64,000 nt of DNA from a candidate division TM6 bacterium GW2011_GWE2_42_60. GTDB lineage: Bacteria > Babelota > Babeliae > Babelales > Babelaceae. Positions 36,158 to 45,151 of this stretch are shown one piece after another. Both the position numbers and the translations under genes were made by a program. Positions within the stretch are counted from its first letter, which is position 1; each line of letters opens with the position of its first letter. The stretch spans positions 141,246 to 205,245 of the forward strand of contig LCEG01000002.1 of the NCBI GenBank assembly GCA_000996275.1, given 5' to 3'. Under the pieces are notes generated by a model. The model had not been told where the DNA came from. It made no database searches and saw nothing but the letters and a program-made list of their open reading frames with translations.

Positions 36158-36216
36158 GTTAGCTCATATTTTTAAATCTTTTTTCAAGTCAAAAAACATG
36201 GGGAAGTAACTCGTCA

Positions 36217-38673
36217 ATGCTTTTGAACGCAGCATTGACCGGCGATCTTGCAACTATAAAAGACCTGGTGAAAACAAAGAAAGTTTCTGTCAACAGTCAA
36301 TGCCCAAAGACAGGAAATACGGCGCTTCACTACGCCTGCCAAAAAGAGGATAAAGAGACTATTCGCTACCTTCTTGCATGCAAAGCAAAGTTCGACATTC
36401 CCAACAAAAAATCAGAAACCGCTCTTTATTACGTCAAAAAATATAACTGCTCGCAAAGCATTACTCGGCTTTTTACCGACAAAGGCGCCAATTTTCAAAA
36501 AATAGTACCCCCCTCTTCGAGTATAAAAACTACCATTTCCAAAAAAATCACTCCCGTCAAAAAAATTAAAAAATTTATAGCGCCCGTAATAGAGGAGGAA
36601 GAGATTGATTTGCTCTTCTCCGCAATCAACCTCCGACAGTGGCCACATGCTCTCGACCTCATACAAAAAAATTATCAGTCAAAACAGAGCACAAAAAAAT
36701 TACTCTCAGCAGCTTTAGAGCAGGCTGCGCTTCTTGAAAAACAAAACGATTCTCGACAATCTTTCCCCCTAATACGCATGCTTATACAAAAAAAATTTAA
36801 AAACATAACGATATCTTCCTTTTTCTATGATAAAAACGAGGCAATGCTTATCAAGGCAATCACGCCCTTTGACAAAACACCACAAGAAACATGCTCTAGC
36901 TTCGGAGCCTATTTGCCTGCACTCTGCGATGAGCACCGATGCCCTCAACACGTATTCAACATACCTGAATCAACATGGAAGAAACGGTACACAAAGCCCG
37001 CTGAGGACATCTGGGCACTCACCAATTGGCTACCCATCCCCTTCAAAACCCTATCGTCAGATTCCATCGAAGAACAATCGCAACAAAAATGTAAACAGAA
37101 ACTTCTCTATAATCAAAGAATCTGGGAAGATCCATACCTTCGAGCCACACAAGCGCTTTTCTACTTTAAAAAACTGCAAAATCTTGCAAAAAAATCAGGC
37201 TACCATGAAGACAAGGGAAACTTTACCTTTCCCTCAAACACACTGCTCAAGCGCAAACAATGCGACCTGGCTATTTTCTTTAAAAATGATTCTCCCCTGG
37301 AAACTCTTTATAAAACGAATGAAGAAGAATGCACAGTAGAAAAATATATGGACGCCGCGCGCGAAGAGAACCTTCAAGAGATCAAACGGTGTATTAAAAA
37401 CGGCATTCCTATTGATAGCAAAGATGATAATTATGAAAAAAACGGGGCCCTTCACATCGCCTGCAAAAACAAAAACGAAACTATTATTCGTTATTTACTC
37501 AAAAAAAAGGCAAATCCCACTATCCAAGCTGAGCTAGGCGTTCAACCACTTTATTATGCCTGCAAATATTGCTCCCCTTCTATTTTTAATCTTTTTCTTC
37601 AAAAAGGAGTAACAAAGCCTGGCTTATGGTGTCTCTCGAGAGCTGTTTCTGGGAACAACATTGATCTTGTACATTATCTTTTTAACCATACCTTTATCGA
37701 CAAAAAGGAGCTAAGAAACAAACAAACCATAGAAAGCCTTTATAACGATGCGGCAAACTGCTTTGCATTGGAATGCATCCAATACCTGGTTGAAAAGCAG
37801 AACATGACCTCACAGGACCCTATTTGTATCGACTATGCACTTCTTGCTGCTATCCACACTATCGGTTGCAGCAATCACAAAAATGATAAGAGAGCACAAG
37901 CATCACGCTTTATTTTTTACTTGATCACTACCAAAGGTGCCTTTATCACCAAAAACCAGGCCATTCTTTGCGAAGCTGCAGAGTGTAGAAATCTTGTTGA
38001 TTTTTGCAAATATCTCATCGATCAAGGGGGTATTAATTATTACTCTTTTGGGGGGCATCCCTTAACAACAATGCTTAACCATCCAAATTATTGCTACAGG
38101 AATGAAACACCTCTATCTCGAGCGCTCATTCGTTATCTTATTCAAAAAGACCCTACAATCAAGACCTCTAAGTATGGCATTAAACGCTCTCTTAAAAATT
38201 ATTCAGGTAGCCTTACGAGCGAAATTTTACTCCCCGCTCTTATTCCCTTTACGAAGAAAGTTCTGAAAGAAAATCCCGTTAAAGACACACTTAAAGAATG
38301 GAAAGAGCTTTCAAAACTAAAACCTTCAGCACCTTTTTTACACGCACTCAAAAACGAATATTCTACTCCTGTGTTTTCTGTCCTTGATAAAGAAGTGCAG
38401 AAACTTTTGAAAAAACAGTGTATAAAAATGCCAGAAGAGATTTGGGCGCTCATGAATTGGCTGCCTCACCGCCTTACGCTTTCCCCTTTAGATTCACCAG
38501 CAAAACAATTGCAGCAAAAATGTGAGCAAGAACTTCTCTGGAACCAGAGCATTTGGGAAGATGAAGGTATTCGTGCAACGCAGGCATTTTACTACTTCAA
38601 AAATCTTCAAACTCTTGCAAAAAAAGCAGTAAATAAACAGACTAAAAACAGTAAAAACGACCTTGTTATTTAA
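36217..38673 (+). CDS. Ankyrin-repeat protein, 818 aa, no signal peptide
   Basis: Starts directly inside an ankyrin repeat (MLLNAALTGDLATIKDLV) and lacks the signal peptide of its neighbour, so either export is lost or the 5' end is eroded. It is built of two successive ankyrin-plus-tail units. Residues about 1-95 have ankyrin repeats, followed by PAEDIWALTNWLP (about 262) and a RATQALFYFKKLQNLAKK tail. Residues about 370-620 have further repeats (GALHIACKNKNETIIRYLL), then MPEEIWALMNWLP (about 738) and the same tail. The first repeats are close to those of the 546-aa gene. GGGGAAG lies 13 bp before the ATG. Confidence 0.82.
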   Translation: MLLNAALTGDLATIKDLVKTKKVSVNSQCPKTGNTALHYACQKEDKETIRYLLACKAKFDIPNKKSETALYYVKKYNCSQSITRLFTDKGANFQKIVPPSSSIKTTISKKITPVKKIKKFIAPVIEEEEIDLLFSAINLRQWPHALDLIQKNYQSKQSTKKLLSAALEQAALLEKQNDSRQSFPLIRMLIQKKFKNITISSFFYDKNEAMLIKAITPFDKTPQETCSSFGAYLPALCDEHRCPQHVFNIPESTWKKRYTKPAEDIWALTNWLPIPFKTLSSDSIEEQSQQKCKQKLLYNQRIWEDPYLRATQALFYFKKLQNLAKKSGYHEDKGNFTFPSNTLLKRKQCDLAIFFKNDSPLETLYKTNEEECTVEKYMDAAREENLQEIKRCIKNGIPIDSKDDNYEKNGALHIACKNKNETIIRYLLKKKANPTIQAELGVQPLYYACKYCSPSIFNLFLQKGVTKPGLWCLSRAVSGNNIDLVHYLFNHTFIDKKELRNKQTIESLYNDAANCFALECIQYLVEKQNMTSQDPICIDYALLAAIHTIGCSNHKNDKRAQASRFIFYLITTKGAFITKNQAILCEAAECRNLVDFCKYLIDQGGINYYSFGGHPLTTMLNHPNYCYRNETPLSRALIRYLIQKDPTIKTSKYGIKRSLKNYSGSLTSEILLPALIPFTKKVLKENPVKDTLKEWKELSKLKPSAPFLHALKNEYSTPVFSVLDKEVQKLLKKQCIKMPEEIWALMNWLPHRLTLSPLDSPAKQLQQKCEQELLWNQSIWEDEGIRATQAFYYFKNLQTLAKKAVNKQTKNSKNDLVI
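38574..38672 (+). repeat. 99-bp direct repeat, copy 2
   Basis: Second copy of 36046-36144, at the 3' end of the 818-aa ankyrin gene. The stop falls at the end of the repeat, whereas the first copy reads through four more codons. Confidence 0.95.
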
Positions 38674-38708
38674 GCACAAACGGTATCGGGAAAAAAGGAG
38701 TTTTGGGC

Positions 38709-40580
38709 ATGACACAAAAACAGGCTATTTGCGCAGTGCTCTGCTATCTTTGCAGTGCATTCTTCTCAATAACAGTTGCAAAAAACAACGATCTATTTAA
38801 CGACTTTGCCTCCGCACTTGATAAAATTACAAGTGTACAGACATTTGCTACACATTTCTTAGCCATCGTAAATGGGCTAGATGAATCAAATGCATCCCTC
38901 CAGAACGCTATAAACACACTATTCAGAGACCGAATGACCTTCATTACCTCAGAATCACTTCTATCAAAATACGATGACCAAGACAAAAAAAATTATCCTG
39001 CTCCAAAAGCTTATGTCTTTCTTAAGCCCCCCAGCCTTGAGTCTACCTTCCCTTTTATTCTCTGTATTCCAAAAGAAAACATTACTACGGCTCAATTCAT
39101 AACGCCAACCTACACCGCTAGTAAGGCTTTTGATGAGCACGAAAAACCAAAATTAGCCTCTCTACTTGAGAAAAAACTCGGACTCTTTGTCGAACATCTC
39201 ACCGAAAAAGATTATGCCGAAGGCCTTTTATGGAGCAACTGCTTTGGAAAAGATCTATCATTAAGCCAGTTACATCAATTTCTTTTATTTCTTTTTATAC
39301 CCAATGATCTTTACGAAAAAAGCGAAACTCCACCACGCTGGGTGCTTTATTTTGATGGCCATGGCGGACCCTATACTCCCTACTGTGACCAGAATATCGT
39401 CAATTTGAAATCATTTATTAAAGATCAGGGCATTATTGCTAATTTTCCCGTAAACGTTTTTACCAATCTTCTCAAAGAATTAGCAAAAAAAATTACCATC
39501 TCCCTTCTCCGCATTACAACCTGCTTTGGCGGCGGAATCAACATTGGCGATCTCTTCAAAGATATTCTTTCATTTTGCCCATTTTTTATTACCACAAGCT
39601 CTCTCACCGGAGAGACATGCGTTCTTCCCAATACCATGATTGCAAAAAACAAAGAAACACTCCAACCCTATGCCATAGAAACAGCAGCCTCTCCGAAAGA
39701 TTTTTTCTCTATTCTCAAAAATGCAACACAAAAAACAATAAACACTCTACTCCCTCAAGCGCTTGCAAAAATGAATCCACAACACAGTTCTATCGCATCA
39801 AAAACTTCTGCAATTAAGCCATTTGAAGCTACTTATTTTATCGATCCTGCATACCCACACCTTATACGCTTAGATCAAGAAACAATCAAAAAGTACCTCG
39901 ATCAAAAGAAGAGCGTAGGAGTCAACCCATCGCCAAAAAAAGACACCCCCGTTCCCACGGTCATTTTGCTTTATGCAAACACCATTCCCCTCAGCATTGA
40001 TCTCGAAAACGCAAGCCCTTATGACTTGCGTGATCTTATCATAAGGCCTGATTTTTATGGACGACAAATTTCTCTCACATCCGCGATACCTGGCGCGACA
40101 TTTCACCTCATCAAAGAAATCAAACCATATAAAGATTCATTATGGAATTATCGATTCCGCCGTGAATATCCCGAGTTTGTCGAAGCACTTTTCCCTGACA
40201 TCGATACCGCTGACAATCGCTCTGAGCCAAAATTGTTTCACATACAAAAAATTTCCGGACTCATCAATCAATCAAGCAAAAAAGAATTGTACGAGCTTTG
40301 GATCAGCTTTGATCCCCTTCACACAAACCAAAACCACAGTATTGAAATACTTCTTTGTGCCAAAGAAGTATCACCCAATACAAGTGAACCTCTCTATTTC
40401 ATCACCAAAACAAACAAGCTCTCAGCACTCGACAAAACAGAAGCACTCGATAAAGAAAGCGCAGTTCAATGGCAGGAAAAATTTGAGGAAAGAATCGAGA
40501 TGCTCAAGAAAATAGCCAAATACCAAGCTCCCTACCGCTTACTCAAAGATGCGGATATCGAGATACTTGATCAAGACTAA
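38709..40580 (+). CDS. Secreted clan CD (caspase-like) cysteine peptidase, copy 2
   Basis: Paralogue of the 32487-34364 protein across its length. Counting from the ATG at 38709, the catalytic candidates are His218 (WVLYFDGHGGPYTPY) and Cys272 (ISLLRITTCFGGG). The N-terminus is a signal peptide (QAICAVLCYLCSAFFSITVA). The C-terminal half contains conserved blocks shared with copy 1: VILLYANTIPL, SAIPGATFH, LFHIQKISG and YELWISFDP. AAGGAG at 38694-38699 is well spaced for the ATG; the TTG at 38703 is too close. The gene follows the second ankyrin gene by 35 bp and ends before a strong terminator. Confidence 0.6.
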   Translation: MTQKQAICAVLCYLCSAFFSITVAKNNDLFNDFASALDKITSVQTFATHFLAIVNGLDESNASLQNAINTLFRDRMTFITSESLLSKYDDQDKKNYPAPKAYVFLKPPSLESTFPFILCIPKENITTAQFITPTYTASKAFDEHEKPKLASLLEKKLGLFVEHLTEKDYAEGLLWSNCFGKDLSLSQLHQFLLFLFIPNDLYEKSETPPRWVLYFDGHGGPYTPYCDQNIVNLKSFIKDQGIIANFPVNVFTNLLKELAKKITISLLRITTCFGGGINIGDLFKDILSFCPFFITTSSLTGETCVLPNTMIAKNKETLQPYAIETAASPKDFFSILKNATQKTINTLLPQALAKMNPQHSSIASKTSAIKPFEATYFIDPAYPHLIRLDQETIKKYLDQKKSVGVNPSPKKDTPVPTVILLYANTIPLSIDLENASPYDLRDLIIRPDFYGRQISLTSAIPGATFHLIKEIKPYKDSLWNYRFRREYPEFVEALFPDIDTADNRSEPKLFHIQKISGLINQSSKKELYELWISFDPLHTNQNHSIEILLCAKEVSPNTSEPLYFITKTNKLSALDKTEALDKESAVQWQEKFEERIEMLKKIAKYQAPYRLLKDADIEILDQD

Positions 40581-40601
40581 AAAATCAAAAACCGCACAAA
40601 G

Positions 40602-40638
40602 AAAAACGCTCTCGAGATCTTTCCCAGAGAGCGTTTTT
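40602..40638. terminator. Bidirectional terminator between protease and rplU
   Basis: AAAAACGCTCTC (40602-40613) pairs with GAGAGCGTTTTT (40627-40638). The A-run and T-run allow termination of both the plus-strand protease gene and the minus-strand rplU. Confidence 0.85.
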
Positions 40639-40676
40639 ACTAATCTATAAACCTAAAAAGGTCTTTTCAGATACTT

Positions 40677-41024
40677 TTAGATCGAGACAATCCGAACAAC
40701 CGTCAAAGGCTGACGATGTCCAATTTTACGACGATACTTTTTACGCCGTTTCATCTTGAATGCAATCAATTTTGGGCCGAGATCATGTTTGACCACAACC
40801 GCCTTAACTGCTTTTGCCAAATACGGTGCACCGACTTCAAGCGTCTCTGCATTCGCGCGACGGAAGAGAACTTCTTTAAACTCAACTTCACTACCCGCGA
40901 GGACATCAAGCTTTTCAATCGCTACTGTTTTGCCTTCAAGAGCCTGGTACTGTTTTCCACCGGTCTGAAAAATCGCGTACCGGTCAAAGGTAAGTTCGCG
41001 CTTTTCTTGTTTCTTATTTTCCAT
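40677..41024 (-). CDS. rplU: Ribosomal protein L21
   Basis: 50S protein. RYAIFQTGGKQYQALEGKTVAIEKL near the start and the basic end (FKMKRRKKYRRKIGHRQPLTVVRI) are diagnostic. The ATG at 41024, preceded by AAGGAT, gives a 12-residue charged extension before the usual start; the frame is open to 41066 without a better start. rpmA (L27), its usual partner, does not follow here. Confidence 0.95.
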   Translation of the reverse strand: MENKKQEKRELTFDRYAIFQTGGKQYQALEGKTVAIEKLDVLAGSEVEFKEVLFRRANAETLEVGAPYLAKAVKAVVVKHDLGPKLIAFKMKRRKKYRRKIGHRQPLTVVRIVSI

Positions 41025-41090
41025 TGATCGATAATCCTTACGTCTAAATAAATGCGACGCTATCACCTGACTTTACGTAATACTGTTTAA

Positions 41091-41118
41091 AGTTTACCAA
41101 ATGTACACTTTTTGGCAA
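41091..41118 (-). promoter_or_regulatory. Predicted promoter of rplU
   Basis: On the minus strand TTGCCA (41118-41113), a 16-bp spacer and TAAACT (41096-41091) with TGG just before it (extended -10). It lies in the divergent gap between rplU and tsf. Confidence 0.45.
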
Positions 41119-41183
41119 ACTAGATCCGTGAAGAAACCAAAGAATATCACAAAATCAGACATGGTCACCAAAAGGATATCATT

Positions 41184-41783
41184 ATGTCAGAAAAATTTGA
41201 CTTAGGACTCATTCAAACACTTCGTGAACGCACAGGCGTTGGAATGATGGATTGCAAAAAAGCACTCGTCGAAACAGGCGGAGACATCGACAGAGCCGTA
41301 GAGCTTCTTCGCAAAAAAGGCGCTGCAGTCGCTGAAAAACGCGCTGGAAATGCAACAAAACAAGGACTGGTCGTCTCTTATATCCATGCAGGATCCCAAA
41401 TCGGCGTTCTCGTCGAAATTAGTTGCGAAACAGATTTCGTCGCCCGCACTCCAGACCTTGAAAAGTTCGCACGCGACGTTGCCATGCAAATTGCTGCCGT
41501 CAACCCACGCTGCGTCAACCCATCAGAACTCGATGCTGCTTTTGTAGAACGCGAGAAAGATATTCTTTCCGAGCAACTCAAAGCTTCAGGAAAACCTGCC
41601 GCTATGCTCGAAAAGATTCTTGCAGGCAAGCTTGAAAAGCTTTACACCGAAGTCTGCCTCATGCAACAGACGTTTATTAAGAACGATAAGCTCACCATTG
41701 ACGATCTCTTAAAAGATCTTATTGCAAAAATGGGTGAAAAAATCACCGTTCGTCGTTTTGTGAGATTCGAAGTAGGCGTATAA
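41184..41783 (+). CDS. tsf: Elongation factor Ts, short form
   Basis: Exchanges GDP on EF-Tu. The N-terminal UBA-like domain LRERTGVGMMDCKKALVETG is followed by the core motif VEISCETDFVARTPDL. At 199 aa it is the short version with a reduced core, as in Thermus, not the usual length of about 280. AAAAGGAT precedes the ATG. The 9-bp array at 41784-41819 begins immediately after the stop, and frr follows. Confidence 0.96.
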   Translation: MSEKFDLGLIQTLRERTGVGMMDCKKALVETGGDIDRAVELLRKKGAAVAEKRAGNATKQGLVVSYIHAGSQIGVLVEISCETDFVARTPDLEKFARDVAMQIAAVNPRCVNPSELDAAFVEREKDILSEQLKASGKPAAMLEKILAGKLEKLYTEVCLMQQTFIKNDKLTIDDLLKDLIAKMGEKITVRRFVRFEVGV

Positions 41784-41819
41784 ACCTCCATTACCTCCAT
41801 AACCTCCATTACCTCCATT
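41784..41819 (+). repeat. 9-bp tandem repeat, 4 units, between tsf and frr (locus B)
   Basis: Four units of ACCTCCATT (the second is ACCTCCATA) start directly after the tsf stop and end 15 bp before the frr start. In the mRNA they read as an anti-Shine-Dalgarno-like CCUCC, the complement of locus D. Confidence 0.92.
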
Positions 41820-41834
41820 AAAAGAAAGGTCTCT

Positions 41835-42419
41835 ATGAGTATTCAATTTTCAGCAAATGACTCTCCACAAAAATTTGAACAGACACTTAAAGGTGAAATG
41901 CTCAAACAGATTGAACATTTCGAAAAAGAACTTGCAAAAATCAGAACTGGACGAGCACATCCAGCCCTGGTTGAAGATCTTCACGCCTCCTGTTACGGAA
42001 GCGTTATGCGCATCAAGGATATTGCCTCTGTTACTGCACCGGAAGCTCAAATGCTGGTCATCCAACCTTGGGATACCAATAATATCGAGCCAATCGAAAA
42101 AGCTATCTCCCAATCTGAACTCCGCCTTAATCCTGTCAATGATGGCACTGTAATCAGGCTACAACTCCCTCCGATGAGCACTGCCCGCCGGGAAGAACTT
42201 GCAAAATTGCTCGGAAAAAAGCTTGAAGAATGCAAAGTCGGTATTCGCAATGTCAGACGCGATTTCAACAACTTAGTCAGAGATTTAGAAAAAAACAAAA
42301 CACTCTCTGAAGATATTGCAAAACGACTCCAGACGGTTTTACAGAAAGTAACCGACGACCTTACTTCAAAGGCTGAGGATATTGGCTCTAAGAAAGAAAA
42401 AGAGATAAAAAGCACATAA
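41835..42419 (+). CDS. frr: Ribosome recycling factor
   Basis: Splits post-termination ribosomes together with EF-G. The 194-aa sequence has the RRF hallmarks: a LRTGRAHPALVED-like IRTGRAHPALVED near residue 37, the IQPWDTNNIEPIEKAI hinge, and NPVNDGTVIRLQLPPMSTARREEL near 105-125. The C-terminal helix is Lys/Glu rich. The Shine-Dalgarno is GAAAGG at about 41824-41829. Confidence 0.97.
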   Translation: MSIQFSANDSPQKFEQTLKGEMLKQIEHFEKELAKIRTGRAHPALVEDLHASCYGSVMRIKDIASVTAPEAQMLVIQPWDTNNIEPIEKAISQSELRLNPVNDGTVIRLQLPPMSTARREELAKLLGKKLEECKVGIRNVRRDFNNLVRDLEKNKTLSEDIAKRLQTVLQKVTDDLTSKAEDIGSKKEKEIKST

Positions 42420-42533
42420 ATACTTCATCTTCGCATTGGGTTATGGTATCATCTACTTCGGGTGGTTCTAACATGATACTTTGTATCGTGTTTGGTTGCT
42501 AAGCAGCCAAAAAGACACCATCAAAAAAAGTGT

Positions 42534-42618
42534 GCAGGAGTGGCGGAATCGGTAGACGCGCTGGACTTAGGATCCAGTCCCGAAAGGGGTGGGGGTTCGA
42601 GTCCCTTCTCTTGCACCA
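42534..42618 (+). tRNA. tRNA-Leu (anticodon TAG)
   Basis: 85 nt with a long variable arm (CCCGAAAGGGG). Acceptor GCAGGAG/CTCTTGC (one G-T pair), anticodon stem CTGGA/TCCAG around CTTAGGA, and T-loop TTCGAGT are present, and CCA is encoded. Reads CUA-type Leu codons. It lies between frr and the trigger factor gene. Confidence 0.95.
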
Positions 42619-42637
42619 AAAAGGAAGGAGCTGAGTG

Positions 42638-43981
42638 ATGGTGGTTCGCGAGTGTAGCTTACATTGTACTATTGAGCAACCAGAGGGACAACAAGGCAAG
42701 GCACAAGTAGTAGTTAAACAGTCATCAGTGCATGCGCTGTATGAACAAGCACTCAACCGACAACGTCGCTCAGTTCAGGCCCGAGGGTTTCCTCGCGGCG
42801 AGGTGCCTGCATCTTATTTTGAAAAAACATACCGCGTCAATCTCATTGAACATCTTAAAGAATTTCTTTTTAATCACTGCGTCGCAAATACTCTTTATCA
42901 TGAGATTGACCTACAACGCATTGTTGTCGCTGGAGAACCACAACTTTCGTCCATCGATCTTGATCCAGGACGGGATGCAAAATTTATGTTCACCTGGACA
43001 CAACTTCCCCTCGCAGCACGAACCCACTGGAAAGAACTCTCCATAAAAGCCCCCGACCGTCGCAACTACAAAGACCTCGACAAACAAGTTGAACTTTTTC
43101 TTGAAGAAGAAACAAAAAAAACGCTTAATTTCGCCAAAGAAAACGCCATCAATTATCATGATTGGATATTGTTTTCTGTTTCGATCATTGACCATGAATC
43201 TCACGAAGAACTCCTTGGATACCATGAGCAACTCTGGCTTAAAATAGGGCGCGAAGAGATTGACCGCGAAGCGCAACTACTCTTTTTAGGGAAAAAAGCC
43301 GGAGACATATTCACCAGTAGCAGCAGCCTTTTACAGGGGTATTTTTGCAAAAACTTAGATACTGACTATCTTTTCTCTGTAGAAATTCTCGCCGTTGTTC
43401 CACATAGCCACTTTTCTATAGATCGATTAAAAAATCACTTTGGTATCTCCACCGAACAGGATGTAAAACGCATTCTTATCGAGATTTTTTCTCATCGGCA
43501 CGATATATCACTTAGACGAGAAACCGTTGAAGCAACGCTCAAAATACTTACCAAGCAATTTCCTATTTCGCTTCCCCGCCAAATCGTACACCAACAAGAA
43601 ATGTATATTCTGAGAGAAGTACAAAGAACACCCGACTACCCTGTCTATCGACTGCAAAAAGATTTTCGCTCAAAAATCAATCTTTTGGCGGAAAAGCAGC
43701 TGCGCGAAGCACTTATTGTTGATCATATTTCACAGGCCGAAGCAACACACATTGTTGAAGAGGATGAGATTTCACTTATGGCCCTTCTCCAAAGACCTCG
43801 CACAAAAGAGTTTATTCATTTCGACCTCCCCATAACGCAAAAAAATGGTCAAGAACAGCCACTCCCTTCAAATATCATCAAACAGCTCTGTCGCCGTGAA
43901 AGAACCCTCAATAAACTTACCCAGTTATTTTCACAAAAAGGTGGTGGCCATCGAGCTGCTCGGAAATACGCCCGCGCCTGA
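42638..43981 (+). CDS. tig: Trigger factor, divergent
   Basis: Ribosome-associated chaperone at the exit tunnel. The ribosome-binding signature appears as RGFPRGEVPASYFEK near residue 49 (family form GFRxGKVP). The middle part (about 165-245) is in the position of the FKBP-like PPIase domain but keeps little of its signature. The C-terminal arm is helical and highly charged. Total length, 447 aa, is normal. A GTG at 42635 precedes the ATG; AAGGAAGGAG (42621-42630) is better spaced for the ATG. Overall similarity is low, so the call rests on the motif and the architecture. Confidence 0.8.
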   Translation: MVVRECSLHCTIEQPEGQQGKAQVVVKQSSVHALYEQALNRQRRSVQARGFPRGEVPASYFEKTYRVNLIEHLKEFLFNHCVANTLYHEIDLQRIVVAGEPQLSSIDLDPGRDAKFMFTWTQLPLAARTHWKELSIKAPDRRNYKDLDKQVELFLEEETKKTLNFAKENAINYHDWILFSVSIIDHESHEELLGYHEQLWLKIGREEIDREAQLLFLGKKAGDIFTSSSSLLQGYFCKNLDTDYLFSVEILAVVPHSHFSIDRLKNHFGISTEQDVKRILIEIFSHRHDISLRRETVEATLKILTKQFPISLPRQIVHQQEMYILREVQRTPDYPVYRLQKDFRSKINLLAEKQLREALIVDHISQAEATHIVEEDEISLMALLQRPRTKEFIHFDLPITQKNGQEQPLPSNIIKQLCRRERTLNKLTQLFSQKGGGHRAARKYARA

Positions 43982-44024
43982 TTTCACATAGAATTCAATA
44001 TAGAATTCAATAAGGTATGTAAGT

Positions 44025-44963
44025 ATGACAAAAGAAAAACTCATTATCCTCGGCTCTGGCCCCGCAGGACTTACTGCCGCCATTTATGCTGCACGTTCTG
44101 GGCTTGGCCCACTTGTTATCGAAGGATCAATTCCCGGTGGACAACTTATGGGAACCTCTTTTGTCGAAAACTGGCCAGGAGAAACAAGAATTCCAGGCCC
44201 TGATCTTATGCAACAAATACGTCTCCATGCAGAAGCCCGTGGCGCACGAATTATTTCAGGAACAGTCGCTACAATCAAACCATTAGAAAACGCTTTCCAG
44301 CTCACCTTAACATCTCGCAAAGAGTTTATAAGCCAATCAGTTATTATTGCAACCGGAGCTATTCCTCGCCGACTCAATTGCCCAGGAGAAGATATTTACT
44401 GGGGGAAAGGCGTTTCAACCTGCTCAACCTGCGATGGAACTTTTTTTACCAACAAAAAAGTATATGTCGTGGGTGGTGGCGACTCAGCACTCGAAAATGC
44501 ACTATTCCTCACACAGTTCACCCCTCAAGTTAGTATTATCCATGCTCGCGACACACTTTCTGCAACCGATGAAAATCTTCTCAAAAAAGTTTTAGGCCAC
44601 CCGCAGATCGTCGTTCACTACAAAACGGCTGTTTCCGCCATAAAAGGCGACGGTGAAAGAGTAACCAGCGTCATTCTCACCAATCTTAAAGACCAGTCAA
44701 CCAGCACTCACCAACTTGATGGCCTTTTTCTTGCGATTGGGCACGTTCCCAATACCGACTTTTTGCAAGGTATTGTTACCCTTTCTGACTCAAAGCATAT
44801 TGTTGTTTCTCAGGGCACCAATACATCTATCCCAGGCATTTTTGCAGCCGGAGACGTCGTAGACTTTCGCTACCGACAAGCCATCACCGCAGCAGCCGAA
44901 GGTTGTAAAGCAGCACTTGATTCATACAATTATTTGAAAAATTCTACACTTCCTCTAAACTAG
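44025..44963 (+). CDS. trxB: Thioredoxin reductase
   Basis: FAD/NADPH enzyme that reduces thioredoxin. The 312-aa protein has the FAD motif GSGPAGLTAAIYAARSG at about 10-26, the redox pair Cys133/Cys136 in CSTCDG, the NADPH motif GGGDSALENALFL at about 151, and the C-terminal FAD contact GIFAAGDVVDFRYRQAITAAAEG. Length and spacing are typical. It lies between tig and rpmH on the same strand. Confidence 0.95.
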   Translation: MTKEKLIILGSGPAGLTAAIYAARSGLGPLVIEGSIPGGQLMGTSFVENWPGETRIPGPDLMQQIRLHAEARGARIISGTVATIKPLENAFQLTLTSRKEFISQSVIIATGAIPRRLNCPGEDIYWGKGVSTCSTCDGTFFTNKKVYVVGGGDSALENALFLTQFTPQVSIIHARDTLSATDENLLKKVLGHPQIVVHYKTAVSAIKGDGERVTSVILTNLKDQSTSTHQLDGLFLAIGHVPNTDFLQGIVTLSDSKHIVVSQGTNTSIPGIFAAGDVVDFRYRQAITAAAEGCKAALDSYNYLKNSTLPLN

Positions 44964-44996
44964 AGAATATAAAAAAACCCAAAAGAGGATATTTCT

Positions 44997-45140
44997 ATGT
45001 CAATTACCTATCAGCCAAAGAATCTTAAACGTAAACGCAAGCATGGCTTCCTTGCACGCATGGCTACCCACGCAGGACGTCAGATTATCAATCGTCGTCG
45101 CGCAAGTGGAAGAAAACGTCTTGCAGTAACAGCTGGTTAA
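44997..45140 (+). CDS. rpmH: Ribosomal protein L34
   Basis: 47 aa, too short for automated length cut-offs. Translation gives [20 protein letters not shown] and then [12 protein letters not shown], the L34 signature. AAAGAGGAT lies before the ATG. It heads the conserved rpmH-rnpA-yidD order. Confidence 0.95.
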   Translation: MSITYQPKNLKRKRKHGFLARMATHAGRQIINRRRASGRKRLAVTAG

Positions 45141-45151
45141 AAGGAACGCGT

